DNA of 64,000 nucleotides, taken from positions 4,612,682 through 4,676,681 of the forward strand of contig JAQFVV010012398.1 of assembly GCA_028023455.1 (NCBI GenBank). The letters run 5' to 3'. Positions 1-10,599 of this stretch are shown piece by piece. The notes under the pieces were generated by a model, which was not told the origin of the DNA, made no database searches, and was given only the letters and a program-made list of their open reading frames with translations. Position 1 is the stretch's first letter. Each line of letters starts with the position of its first letter. Made by a program: the position numbers and the translations under genes. Source of the DNA: Epiperipatus broadwayi (Eukaryota; Onychophora; Udeonychophora; Euonychophora; Peripatidae).

Positions 1-3000
1 AAAAATAAATCTATATTTTAATCATTTGTAATCATAATTCATTACTGTCTATTGGCGCGTTTAAAATAAAATGCTCAGTTAAAAATTTAGCCATAGAATT
101 TCGTTGCTGTAGCGTTTTTTTTTTTACTTTCGTTTTAATTTTTTTTCTCAGCTCCGTTTTGAAACCTTCGTGATTAAATAAATTGAAAAGTGTTAAGTAA
201 AAATAATATAAAATCAATTGAATTTTAATTTAAACTGATTATAATAGACTAAAATGCATTTTGAATACATGAATACTTAATAACATAATGTTTCGTTTAC
301 AAAAAAAAGTAAGGAAATAGTCAATATTTTTATTTATTTATTGACGTTATTTGTAATTTGTGAGAGAAGTTCACCTGCAATTTTTAAATATTATTTATTA
401 TTTAAGATATTTCCTCACGGTCTGGAAAAAAAAAAATATTGGTCAATTATCCGGTAGTAACCCATTTTTCTATATCGTTTGTTGTTCAATGAATTAAATT
501 GTATAGAGAAGTTAAAAATGTCTATGCCGAGTTTCACAGAATGCATATTTTTTTTGAAGCTGCTAATATTGGGAAACTCCTGACAAAAAAGTTAAAGTTT
601 CTAACCGGGACTAATTGATTAAGCAGTTATTTATAAGCTACTTATGCTGATGGTGCCTGGTTTTATTGTAGACAGGTGAAACATACGTAATTAAACAAAC
701 TAATCCTGCCAAGGGATGGTGATGACTATGGATATTAAAGTACCAAAGGCACTAAAATGTGTAGATACTGAACTGGGTTAAAATCTATATGACTACACAA
801 ATAAATAAGCTTGGATTGAAAATGTTATTATGTTTTCCTTTCGGACTCGTTGCTTTATAATTAACTAAAAAAGATAAAAAATGGCTGGTGGAGGGTTGCA
901 TTAAATCCTAAGATCTGTGTGCAGTGCTCTCATATCCCAGGCTCCTCACTGATGGAACCCGTAAGCTAGTCTAGGGATATTGTATGAATAGGTACTAGAT
1001 AGGAATTTTATGCATGAACCTATATAGAGTGTTTTGCCTCTGATTAGCATAATAATTTCAGATCTGTTTCAAAGTAGAACTTCTCATTGATCTTAACTCA
1101 TCTTTCCTATTTTGTCTTTTCCAGGAAACTGAATCTATTCAATAACATCACTTGTGTGTTCTTTGATCATATCTTCTATATAGCTTTTCTTTCACTTTTT
1201 TGCTTATATTTTTGAATTTCTTTTTTTATAATATAAAAAAATATCATTCCACATTTATATCCAAGATCTTTATCATCAACAATTTCTGATTTATTTATTT
1301 TTTTGTAATCTAATATAACTATTATTTAATTAACTTTATTCTTTAAACATTAAATTAAAAAAAAAAAATTCTCACTGCTATAAATACCCTAAAATTTCAA
1401 ATTATTAATTATTCCTCAATACTCTAAAATTCCAAATTATTAATTATTCCTCAAGAATATAACCTTCTATAGATTTTTATTTCACAACCATTTACTTATA
1501 ATTTGAATATCTCCAAATATTAAAGGAAATAAATAAGACAAGAAATTTATCAATGTTCTAATTTCTGTACTGTTACCTACATACAGTTCTCTAACAGTTT
1601 TATACCTGTACAATTTTTTTTTTTTTGGTCTCTAATAATTAGTTATTTTAAACCTCATATTCTATGCAACTACATTGAATGTGTTTTTACTGAGTAAAAT
1701 AATTAAGTCATTCCCTTTATAAATAGTCTGACCTTACATGTGGCATACAAAAACAATATAACAATTTCTTTTTCTACTAAATATGGTTTAATGTTTTATT
1801 GAATATAACTTCTAGAAAATTAGAAGTAAGCAAATCTTTATGATCCATTTTTATTAGAAAATCCTCCAGATTTTTGTATTTGAATTAACTCTTTTTTCAT
1901 CAAGATTAATTTTATTAATTAACCATAAGCTGAAAATTTTAGTCCAAATTAATCATTTCAACCCAACTGCTTTCATTTCAAGGGCATCATTCAACATCAC
2001 AATTTTTCTATTTTGATTGCTTTTTACAGCCTTTGATATGATCTTATTCTAGGATAATCTTACTTTTGATAAATTTTATACTAGGCTTCTCATCTCATAT
2101 TTCACAACCATCTCTTACAGTGAAATAAAACTTATGGACTCTAATCTATGTGCTCTGTTAAAATAAAATCTTTTTTTTTCAATAATTATACATTATTTTA
2201 ATTCTTGGTTTGAAACTTACACCTTTAGACTTCTCACTCAGTCTTATAGTGGTCATCAATGCCAACTTTGAACTCATAATCTCTTTTTCTTAAATTATAC
2301 AAAAGAGTATGTTTTTGTTCTATATTTTTACTATTCATTAATACATGCTGTTAATTATCTGATTAAAGATACTTTTAAAGAATATCTAAAAAATGCATTT
2401 TAGTATTGGCCATCAAATGCAATCATCAAGTACATTATTGGGTATGAATAGCAAAAACTTGTCCTATTTTCATTTTTCTTTAATTCAACTATTATCCTAT
2501 TCTTCAGTTCAAAGGTTTGTCACTATCTTTAGATTGCTTTTCATTATATTTATTAAACTTGATATTTTACAAAAATATTTGAGAGTAAAAACTAGTCTTA
2601 CACTTTGCCATTGACAGTGTATTCATGTAATCATATTTTTTTTTATATTGGTATATTCTTACTTTCACATAACATTCTTTAATTGCCCATGTGATATTTT
2701 TACACCAATAACCATGATGCTTTTTATTTACTTCCAGGATAGAGGTGATTCATTATGATTCAGTTTTTTGTAATTATTAATAAATAATCTTTTATGCTAC
2801 TAAGATTTTATACTTATATTTCCAAATTAAGCTAGCAATCATTAATTATCATGATTGAACATCTTTGTTATAACTTTGCTTAATCTGATATTTACCATAA
2901 AAATGAAGTCATGAGTTTTACATTGATATTTTTCATAAATTCCACTATATTTTACTATTTTAACTCCCCTCTGTAAGACATTTGCTTTATAGGTAATCTT

Positions 3001-3256
3001 TGAATCTAAAAAACTTTCTAGCTGATTTAAGGTGATCTTTAGTTGGAAAAATGGTATCTTTTTTATCACTTTTATCAAATACTATGCATAGGATTAGCAT
3101 CTTGTAATCTAATATTACTTATCTTTTTTAATCAATAAACACTATAGTCCATATTAAATTAGTACTTTATTAATATTTAACTTCGTGAGTTTGGGTTAAT
3201 TATTGCTAAACATTATTTCTTTTATCTGGAATACTTCCATTCTCATCAATATAAAA
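1..3256. other. Non-coding, AT-rich region
   Basis: No open reading frame here has a recognisable domain. The short frames (61-78 codons) sit in low-complexity A/T-rich sequence and look random. The only recognisable item is the foldback-family relic at 815-1045, listed separately. There are several poly-A and poly-T runs and no tRNA-like fold. Confidence 0.7.
815..1045 (+). repeat. Relic of a dispersed foldback/MITE family
   Basis: This stretch matches 28500-28740 over most of its length. Shared blocks are the ggattgaaaa...ttattatgtttt segment, the ctcctcactgatg segment and the taggcactagatagg-like segment followed by attttatgca. The last block is also the internal part of the MITE at 50417-50602. 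The copy is diverged and lacks the terminal agtaatcaatg block seen in the other two, so it looks truncated. No coding capacity is visible. Confidence 0.6.
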
Positions 3257-3630
3257 AATTAATCAAAATTTCACCAAATTCACAATTCAAATAGATTAGC
3301 CAAGAAAATAAAATCTAAAACACTACCAATGTTTTCACTCCTACAACTCAGACTTCTCAAGTTTAAAGAACTACATAATAACAACATATTTAAACTAAAT
3401 ATTATCCACAATTCCACTTACCTCACATTCACCCTTAATATTAAAAGAACTTTTAAATAAATTAACTGCTTCAGAATCATAAATTTTTAATAATAAAAAT
3501 TCTTTAATTCTTTTTATTTCATTTCTCTCAAAGAAGACAAACCTTAGGTTCATCAAGATTAATAATGTGGCCTGTATCTTTTACATGAATATATAAGGCA
3601 GAACTAAGATATTATTAATTAATTTTTAAT
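3257..3630 (-). pseudogene. PLE family B, left inverted arm (GIY-YIG tail)
   Basis: This is the reverse complement of the 3' part of a Penelope-like element, the same family as at 21243 and 51020-52806. Read on the minus strand it holds the C-terminal part of the GIY-YIG endonuclease region (ALYIHVKDTGH-like, then VCLL, then KGECEV-like residues) with frameshifts. It ends with the family's 3' UTR, including the acttgagaag...gaaac segment. It faces the plus-strand copy starting at 3637, so the two form a head-to-head inverted pair. No reverse transcriptase is kept. The arm is clearly dead. Confidence 0.75.
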
Positions 3631-3636
3631 TAATTA

Positions 3637-4040
3637 ATTTTGATGAAGCTAATGTTGTCTTCTTTGAAAGAAATTAAATAAAAAGAAAAATTGGTCTTGT
3701 TAGTGGCTGAGTGGTTAGCACAGCTGCCTTACAAGCAGTTGTCCTGGGTTCACTTTGGCTAATGCTTTGTCACATGAAAAAAAAAAAAAATTAAATAATC
3801 TTTATTATTAAAAATTTATGATTCTGAAGCAATTAACTTACTTAAAAAAAAAATTAATATTAAGGATGAATGGGAGGTAAGTGAAATTGTAGGTAATGTT
3901 TAATTTAAATATGCTGTTATTATGTAGTTCTTTACACTTGAAAAGTCTGCTTGCAGTAGTGAAACCATTGGTAGTATTTTAGATTTTATTTTCTTGGCTA
4001 GAGTGTTTGAGTTGTGAATTTGGTGTAATTTTGATTATTT
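3637..4040 (+). pseudogene. PLE family B, right inverted arm with SINE insertion
   Basis: This plus-strand partner of the inverted pair begins with an INFDEANVVFFER-like segment, the end of the PLE endonuclease. It is interrupted by a SINE at 3694-3790 and then resumes with IYDSEAINLL-like residues and the family 3' UTR (cttgaaaagtctgcttgcag...gaaacc). The arm starts slightly further downstream in the PLE than its left partner does. The copy is decayed, with frameshifts and A-tract expansion. Confidence 0.75.
3694..3790 (+). repeat. tRNA-derived SINE inserted in a PLE arm
   Basis: A short element with a tRNA-like 5' region: a box-A-like tagtggctgagtggtt and a box-B-like gggttcactttgg. It ends in a tgctttgtcaca-type tail and poly-A. 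It resembles the copies at 30881 and 59196 in order and length. A 7 bp direct repeat aaaaatt flanks it (3686-3692 and 3786-3792). This is weak as a target duplication because it is A-rich. Uninterrupted PLE copies elsewhere show that the sequence either side of the SINE was once continuous. Confidence 0.75.
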
Positions 4041-4648
4041 TTTTGACTAGTTTAGCTTTATGCTCTTAATGTTTACAAAAATCTTTATATAATACAATAG
4101 ACTCTGTCCAAGTTCTGAGTGATTTGTACGATTATGAATAATTTAGTTTCTTGCCATTTCTCACAATTGATAAAATTGTTCTTCATCTCTTTCACAGCAA
4201 TTGTTTATTTTTAACTCATTAAACAATGCATTTATTTACTAGGATGATGAACAGCATGAGTTTGTGATTATATTCTGGGATTGCTTTTTTTTTTCTGTCA
4301 AAAATAGTAGTATGTTGCTATTATATAAATAATTTTCCAAACTTCAGAGTTTAATCCACTTACATTTTAAGCAACTGTATAGATATTTTTATATGAAAAT
4401 ACAGATTGAAATTTCTATTCTTTAAAAAATATATAAGCATTTAAATTTTAAAATAAAAATGCTGGGAGATATTAAAAGTTATAAAAAAAATTCGTTAAAG
4501 AATATTTGTATACTGGAAAGAAAAAAAACAATAAAGATGATAATTATATGCAGCTAAATGTAATGTATATAAAAGAATTATTTTGGTTTTAAAAATTACT
4601 ATATTAATTTGAGTGATTTTTTAATGTTATTATTGCTATTGAATTTTT
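4041..4648. other. Non-coding spacer
   Basis: AT-rich sequence between the PLE pair and the gypsy LTR. I see no ORF, repeat family or RNA fold here beyond short A/T runs. Confidence 0.6.
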
Positions 4649-4653
4649 GAATC

Positions 4654-5236
4654 TGTTGTGTTTGGTTAGGCTTGCAGGTTCGTTTCCAAACCAACAGATA
4701 CAAAAAGAACAACTATTCAGTAAATAATATGTATAATTTATTAGTACAAAATATATACACACATTAGTTAAACAAATACAGTTGATAAACTTCACTGCTG
4801 AGATAGTCGTGCGGAGTATGGAACTCACTTTCAGCTAATGATTAGCCTGTGTCGTGAGTTCTGGTAAGACTCTTCCAGCTATGTAGTTAGCTTGCCTCGA
4901 GTCGGCTCTAGTTTAGATATAGCAGTTTCCAGTCCGTAGGTGGACTTGCTTCACTGTGTGGACATCTCAATAATGACTAGATAAATACCTTTGCTGATGG
5001 CAGAAGGTTTAATGGAGAGCATGTTCTGTCATTCAGGTTAACAGAAGTAATTGCTCTCTGCCTTGCCTCCAAAAGGCTGACTATTTAAAGGCAGATCCCT
5101 ACCTTACTGGAAACATGCGGATTCGGTGCGCAAACCCCAGTGAAGGTTTTAATCATGTTGGATGGCAACTGGGTGCTAGCCAATCAGGCAAGGAATCTAG
5201 AATAGTCCACTTCTGAAGGCAGGGTCAGATATGACA
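4654..5236 (-). repeat. 3' LTR of the minus-strand gypsy element
   Basis: This matches 7513-8096 along its whole length with scattered substitutions. The plus-strand ends are tgttgtgtttgg and atatgaca, which read TG...CA on the element's strand. The differences between the two LTRs (for example the end of the c-rich block near 5100-5160) show that the insertion is not very recent. Confidence 0.9.
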
Positions 5237-5250
5237 TCCCTCCCCCTGGC
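5237..5250 (-). other. Polypurine tract
   Basis: On the minus strand this reads cagccagggggaggga directly before the TGTCA start of the 3' LTR. That is the expected primer site for plus-strand DNA synthesis in an LTR retroelement. Confidence 0.75.
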
Positions 5251-5352
5251 TGAAATTAGCCCTGGTGGACATAGTCATTGAAATGCACTGGACGACATTT
5301 TGTCAGCTTTCTTGGTTTCTCCAGTTGATTGCTGTTCCTGTCTTTATCTTCT

Positions 5353-5709
5353 TCACTTGATAAGTTTGTTTCTGGTTGTCTGCTGCTGTCTTGATAGCTG
5401 TTCATCTTGCCCCAGGTTGACTACTGCTTTTGTGTGGTTGAGTCTGAGCTGGTTGTGATGGTGATGATGATGATGACCACCTTCAGTTTCCACAACAATG
5501 TAGAGCCCTTTTCTTTGTGTCACCAATGCTGGTATCCATCTTGTGGACCCATAATACATATGACATAGTAGTTTTGTTCCTATTTGGAATTTTATTTTGT
5601 TTTTATCTTCTAGTTGACATTTGGCATCAGGTTTCAGCTTTTTGTTAAAGACTTCTGATTCATTATTCTTCAACTTTGATAATGTTGTGAGCTGGTTCAC
5701 TTTCATCAC
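5353..5709 (-). pseudogene. Integrase C-terminal tail remnant (gypsy pol)
   Basis: A 118-codon minus-strand frame. Residues about 40-85 (FQIGTKLLCHMYYG, RWIPALVTQRKG, YIVVETEGG) match the small SH3-like tail of Metaviridae integrases, where a 'kW.pG.V..r.G...Y.Ve..G' pattern is followed by a basic segment and NQLR. Here the segment before NQLR has been replaced by seven histidines from a cat/cac repeat, which is probably microsatellite slippage. The frame differs from the gag-protease frame (offset not a multiple of 3). The sequence upstream jumps straight from the protease end, so a deletion removed most of pol. Confidence 0.75.
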
Positions 5710-5726
5710 TTTGAACCGTGACTGAA

Positions 5727-6095
5727 TCAGTCATGGCCTATTAAATCATTATGGTTACCTAATGCCACTACCAGTGGTAGGTATATAGTTTTATTAGGCA
5801 TAGTAATTTTTCCTGTTGTTTGACCCAACAGTTTGATTTTATTCCCTTGAAAGTCTGATATTGACTTACTGCAAGGGTGCATCTTATATTTATTCTTTTT
5901 ATTAATGATTGCCCAAGTTTTTCTTGAAACCACAGACACTACTCACCTTGTGTCAAGTTCCATATTAACTGGTGTATCATTTATTATGATAGTGTGTATA
6001 AACCCAGACTTGTTATCTCTGATATGGTTTATACAGGCAACTTGCTTATGTTTCTTGTAAGTTCCTTTACTGTCTTTAGGAATAGACTTGGCTGT
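5727..6095 (-). pseudogene. Retropepsin-like protease remnant
   Basis: Read on the minus strand in the same frame as gag and just after its TAA stop, this gives a retroviral-type aspartic protease relic. It has NMELDTR, a stop, then VVSVVS where D-T-G-A would be expected. After that come an ISDFQGNKIKLLG segment and a final LVVALGNHNDLIGHD, the usual 'dvLiG.D' end of gypsy protease, followed by a TGA. The catalytic D-T is present, but the following Gly is Arg and a stop interrupts the active-site loop, so the enzyme is inactive. The deletion that removed the reverse transcriptase begins just past the end. Confidence 0.75.
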
Positions 6096-6842
6096 TTATC
6101 TTCTTAATTTCAGACATGCAGTCTTTATATGTCCTATACGCTTGCAAAACATGCATGTTGCTTTGTGGTATGGACATTCTGTATGCATGTGCATGTGCTC
6201 ATTGCATCTATAATAATGCCTTGGACTATTTGTTGCTGAATTATTTGAGCTGACTGAGTGCCTGGGTGACCCAGTGTTATTCTCAATTTTTTGCACTTCA
6301 GACTTTATAAGTCTTTTTAATGGTTTAGCTTGATTAGCTATTGTTTCTGCTAGTCTTGCTTGAACTACTGCTGTCTCAAAATCTAGGTCTGGAATCATTA
6401 ACATTTTCAGCCTCAAATTGTGATCATTTATGCCACAAATAAAACGATCATGAAGTGCATCATTCATGAAGTCTTTGAAATTGCACTTCAAGGCTAATGT
6501 ACGGATTTGTGTTGCAAACTCTCTAGCTGTTTCACCCTGTTCTTGTATGCTGAGATTAAAATGGTATTTCTGCATTATGGTCAAGGGTTTAGGAAAAAAA
6601 TACTCTGTGAGAATTTTCAACACTCTATCAAAATCCAGCTCATCTCGAGTTACAGCTGTAGATTGAGACTTGAGTATATCATGGGTTTGCATACCTATTG
6701 TGGTCATTAGTGTAGCTAACTTTATCTCAGGCTTTTTTATATTGTTAGACTGTAGATAAAAAATCAAATGCTCTTTATAATTTGGCCAGCTCTCAGGTTG
6801 AGCCAGATCAAAAGATTCCATAGAACTGATTGCTTTAGCCAT
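6096..6842 (-). CDS. gag: Gag-like capsid/nucleocapsid protein of the gypsy element
   Basis: An intact 248-codon ORF. The start MAKAISSMESFD precedes a capsid-type domain of the Metaviridae gag kind (residues about 10-170). Recognisable pieces are W-x-x-Y near residue 20, YFFPKPLTIMQKYHFN near 88-103 and QGETAREFATQIRTLALKCNF near 106-127. The basic C-terminus ends with one perfect CCHC zinc knuckle (C-x2-C-x4-H-x4-C, CMFCKRIGHIKTAC, about 230-243). A degenerate, histidine-rich first knuckle precedes it. Gag would package element RNA into cytoplasmic particles. The TAA stop is followed in frame by the protease remnant, so the original may have been one polyprotein. The ORF is intact although pol is dead, which fits a gag-only parasite element or a recent loss. 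Confidence 0.82.
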   Translation of the reverse strand: MAKAISSMESFDLAQPESWPNYKEHLIFYLQSNNIKKPEIKLATLMTTIGMQTHDILKSQSTAVTRDELDFDRVLKILTEYFFPKPLTIMQKYHFNLSIQEQGETAREFATQIRTLALKCNFKDFMNDALHDRFICGINDHNLRLKMLMIPDLDFETAVVQARLAETIANQAKPLKRLIKSEVQKIENNTGSPRHSVSSNNSATNSPRHYYRCNEHMHMHTECPYHKATCMFCKRIGHIKTACLKLRR

Positions 6843-7143
6843 ATTTTTTATTTATGCTGAGTAACCACTCATACTTGTTTTTATAGTTATGTTATTGTAA
6901 CTAACTGAACGAAGCTTTTAAACCAATAGAGTGAGCTTTTACGCTGTCTTGTGAGTAAAGCTCTCATGATTGGTTGAAGCTTCACATTGACATGCCTTTA
7001 TGTTTGCGGTCAATTTTATTCAACAGTTTTACGTTGTTATTTTTCTAAAAAAAATACCACCGTAATGAAATTACGGTAACGTAACTTTTTTCCAAAATGA
7101 AAAATAATGAAACAAATACACACTCACATATTTATTTCATACG

Positions 7144-7512
7144 TTTAGATCTGTTGAAACTGGTATAATTTATAATATAATTTTTCCAGCTGTGAGGGAA
7201 AATTTTTCTATTACTGCACCAGATCTGTTTAAACTGGCATAGTTTAATCTAATTTTTCCAGCCGTGAAGGAAAAATTTCTGTCCAACTGCACCAAATCTG
7301 TAATAACTGGTGCAGTTTATTCTATAATTTTTCCAGTCGTGAAGGAAAAATTTCTGTCCAACTGCACCAAATCTGTTATAACTGGCATGTTGACTGCACC
7401 AAATCTGTTGCAACTGGTATAGTTTATTCTATAATTTTTCCAGCCATGAAGAAAAAAATTCTGTCCAACTGCGCCAAATCTGTTATAACAGGCATGTCGA
7501 CAGCGCCAAATC
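7144..7512 (-). repeat. Tandem repeats in the gypsy leader, with primer-binding-site-like ends
   Basis: At least four imperfect units, at spacings of about 66-70 bp plus one of 115 bp, each carry aatttttccag, gtgaaggaaaaatttctg and tccaactgcaccaaatctg. The minus-strand repeat end reads as TGG(C/T)GCAGTTGGACAG, resembling the sequence just after the 5' LTR (TTTGGCGCTGTCGAC). The array therefore looks like repeated duplication of the primer-binding/leader region. An 84-codon frame through it is a by-product of the repetition. Confidence 0.75.
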
Positions 7513-8096
7513 TGTTTTGTTTGGTTAGGCTTGTAGGTTCGTTTCCAAACCAACAGATACAAAAAGAACAACTATTCAGCAATTAATATGTATAATTTAT
7601 AAGTACAAAATATATACACACATTAGTTAAACAAATACAGTTGATAAACTTCACTGCTGAGATAGTTGTGCGGAGTAAAGAACTCGCTTCCAGCTAATGA
7701 TTAGCATGCATCATGAATTCTGGTAAGACTCTTCCAGCTATGTAGTTAGCTTGCCTCGAGTCAACTCTAGTTCAAACATAGCAGTTTCCAATCCGTAGGT
7801 GGACTTGTCTCACTGTGTGGATGTCTCAATAATGATTAGATAAATACCTCTGCTGATGGCAGAAGGTTTAATGGAGAGCACGTTCTGTCGTTCAGGTTAA
7901 CAGAAGTAATTGCTCTCTGCCTTGCCTCCAAAAGGCCGACTATTTAAAGGCAGATCCCCTACCATACTGGAAACACATGGATTCAGTGCACAAACCCCAG
8001 TGAAGGTTTTAATCCCATTGGATAGCAACTGGGTGCTAGCCAATCAGGCAAGGAATCTGGAATAGTACACTTCTGAAGGCAGGGTCATATATGACA
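7513..8096 (-). repeat. 5' LTR of the minus-strand gypsy element
   Basis: Partner of 4654-5236, with the same TG...CA ends on the element's strand. It would carry the promoter reading toward lower coordinates into gag. Confidence 0.9.
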
Positions 8097-8101
8097 GTAT
8101 C

Positions 8102-10599
8102 CATAAGTAATAAATTGTAAATATAAATCTATATATATTTATAAGAATAAATCTTGAAAATGATTATAAAAGATAGTCAAAATGTAGATGAAGATGTAGA
8201 ATTACATATACATTTATATATATGAATGTAGAAAAGCAGTATGATTCTTAAAAGAAAACGATGTATAAAAAAAACTGAGAGTAGAAAAATTATTTATATA
8301 TTAGAATTATTGGTCTACTTGGGGGGGGGGGGTACTTATTGATATTTATTAAATTATTTTAGCATTTTATAGATAAAATGACGTGACGTTTGATAATATG
8401 AGCCTTATTTTAATCTAGAATAACATCCATCTTGTTTGTCTTTTTATGGCAGACAGCATGTTAAATATGACTTTATGCAGCTGCCAAGCAATAAAATGTA
8501 TATCTTTAAATAAGCAGGGGTTTATTTACATTTCTGTGATGCTAATGAAAAACTTTTATTAATATTTTTCAACAGTTCCACTTACACAACTAAATTTTAT
8601 TATGTTCAAAGTTCAAATTAAAACACAGTTATTCATTTTTATTTTAGCTCTTAGAAAATGCTTACTATACTGAAATTCATACAAGCCTACATCAACACTG
8701 AAATAACTATCAAAAATATGTAATCTGTAGTTCACCTCCTATACCTATAATCATTGACAGTCTTTGGAGATATATATTTCCATGAATATGTGTAAAAATA
8801 ATGATTGTTATTAACTGCAGTTATCTCTTGGGAAACTCAATAGAATAATATCTCAAGGGGTGTATTGTTGCCCAGTATTAATTACTTCATTTCTATACCA
8901 GTCTGAATTATCCTGGTTATTCCTGCTCATCATTGAAGTACAAAAGTGAAGCTCTGGATTTGCTATGTAAAAAAACTAAATTTATTCAAATTCTATTTTA
9001 TTAAGATAAACTTTATTCAAATTGGATTATGATAGTTACAAACAATGTAAATCAAGTATACAATATTAAATAATAAATGCATAGATTCATAACCATTCCC
9101 ATAACATTAACATTACAACTTAACTAGTCTAAAGACTTGTTGAGCAATTATAAAATCTGACTAATTGAGTTGAAGTACTGGAAAATGTTTGCTGGTGACA
9201 ACATAGCTAGTTTCTTCTTGGCTCTTTAAATTCTAGTTTTATATCACAATGTAGTCTCTTTTATCAGATTCAACAGATTTTTTTTAATTCCTTAGTTTTG
9301 ATAAATTAGCATTTCACAATTTCTTGGAACAGTTAGTTAATTGTGAATACTTTTGGAGTATAAAATTTTTTTTTCTATAAGATTTAAAAAAAAAAAAAAC
9401 TCTAAATACAAAATGTATTACACTGTTTACATTTATTTGTTATATAGTAAATGGGTTCATTTGAGTATATGTGTTTATATATTTGTAACATTAGAACCCT
9501 TTAATATCACAAGTTGCTTTATTTATATTATATATATATATATATTATCTATATCTTTATTTATATATATAAATACTCTACATAACTATAGTAAAACCAT
9601 AACCTGTGTTATATTAATATATATACTACTTCAATTTTATATTAGTAAAAAAATGTAATAAATAATTTTTTAAAAAAAAAAACCCATTAAATTTCATAAA
9701 TATAATAAATTTGATGATAAAATAGTAGCCATTTTTTTTTATCCCAGAGTGCCATACACAATAATTTTTATTAATAATGTTTCTTTGGGTAATATACAAA
9801 GCATATGCATTTTATTCTTCATTTTTTTAGCCTTCCAATAGCTTTATCGTGTAATAAAATGTTTTCTAAACATAAATATAGAAGTTTTATGAAATTTAAG
9901 AAAATTTGTGATTTATCTTTCTTAAGTTATAAAGTGAACATTATTGATTTAATAGTTGCAAAAAATAGAACTATAAAATGTTCTTCCATTATGTCAGTAA
10001 GCTTACATTTTGAAAAGTTTTATTTAAGAATATGAAATGTATTAAAATAAGTGTGGATGACTGTAGAGATCTCAAAATTGATGGAAACTTAAAAACACCA
10101 AAACATCAAAGAAGTTATTGAACAATAAGCATATCATTCACAGCATGTTTAATTATGAAAAAAATGTAACACTTAGCTTTTCATTTTATTAATAAAATCA
10201 AAGATATGGTACAGTGAGTTTTTATTTTTTGAGTGAATATGAATGAGAGAACATAGGCATAATAAATATATGTAAATATGATTTGCCAAATTATTATTAA
10301 TAACTACATAATTATATTTATGATTTTGTTTATAATAATTATATTTATAAAGCGCATGATCGTTACTTAAAGCAATATTTATTAAGACTATGTGCCTGAA
10401 AAAACGACAGTAGGGACCTCTGCCAATCTTTAACACAATATTTATTTAAAAGACAAGATAAACATATTATATATATGCCTCATAATTATATTAATTTCAT
10501 ATGCAGACCCTATTTAAATAAAGAAAAGATTGAATTTTTCAGTCCATTCAAAAGGAATTTCTCTTGAATGTATACATTGCAATGATCTTTTATATATAT
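8102..10599. other. Non-coding region
   Basis: AT-rich with a run of 12 G near 8322 and (TA)n near 9530. The frames at 9353-9658, 9805-10035 and 10173-10436 are low-complexity I/Y/F/K-rich translations without domains. I see no element or RNA here. Confidence 0.6.

Larger units (their letters stand above)
4654..8096 (-). mobile_element. Internally deleted gypsy-type LTR retrotransposon (minus strand)
   Basis: Two direct LTRs of about 583 bp bound the element. Read on the minus strand, each LTR begins TGTCATAT and ends in ACA. A polypurine tract abuts the 3' LTR, and a TTTGGCGCTGTCGAC primer-binding-site-like stretch follows the 5' LTR. Flanking 5-mers are gaatc (4649-4653) and gtatc (8097-8101), a target duplication with one mismatch. 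The internal 2.3 kb holds a tandem-repeat leader, gag, a protease remnant and the tail of integrase. The reverse transcriptase, RNase H and integrase core are absent. The element could only move using proteins from a complete relative. Confidence 0.88.

Noticed and set aside
7317-7571. 84-codon minus-strand ORF
   Set aside because: Reads through leader repeats into the LTR; repetitive product without a domain.
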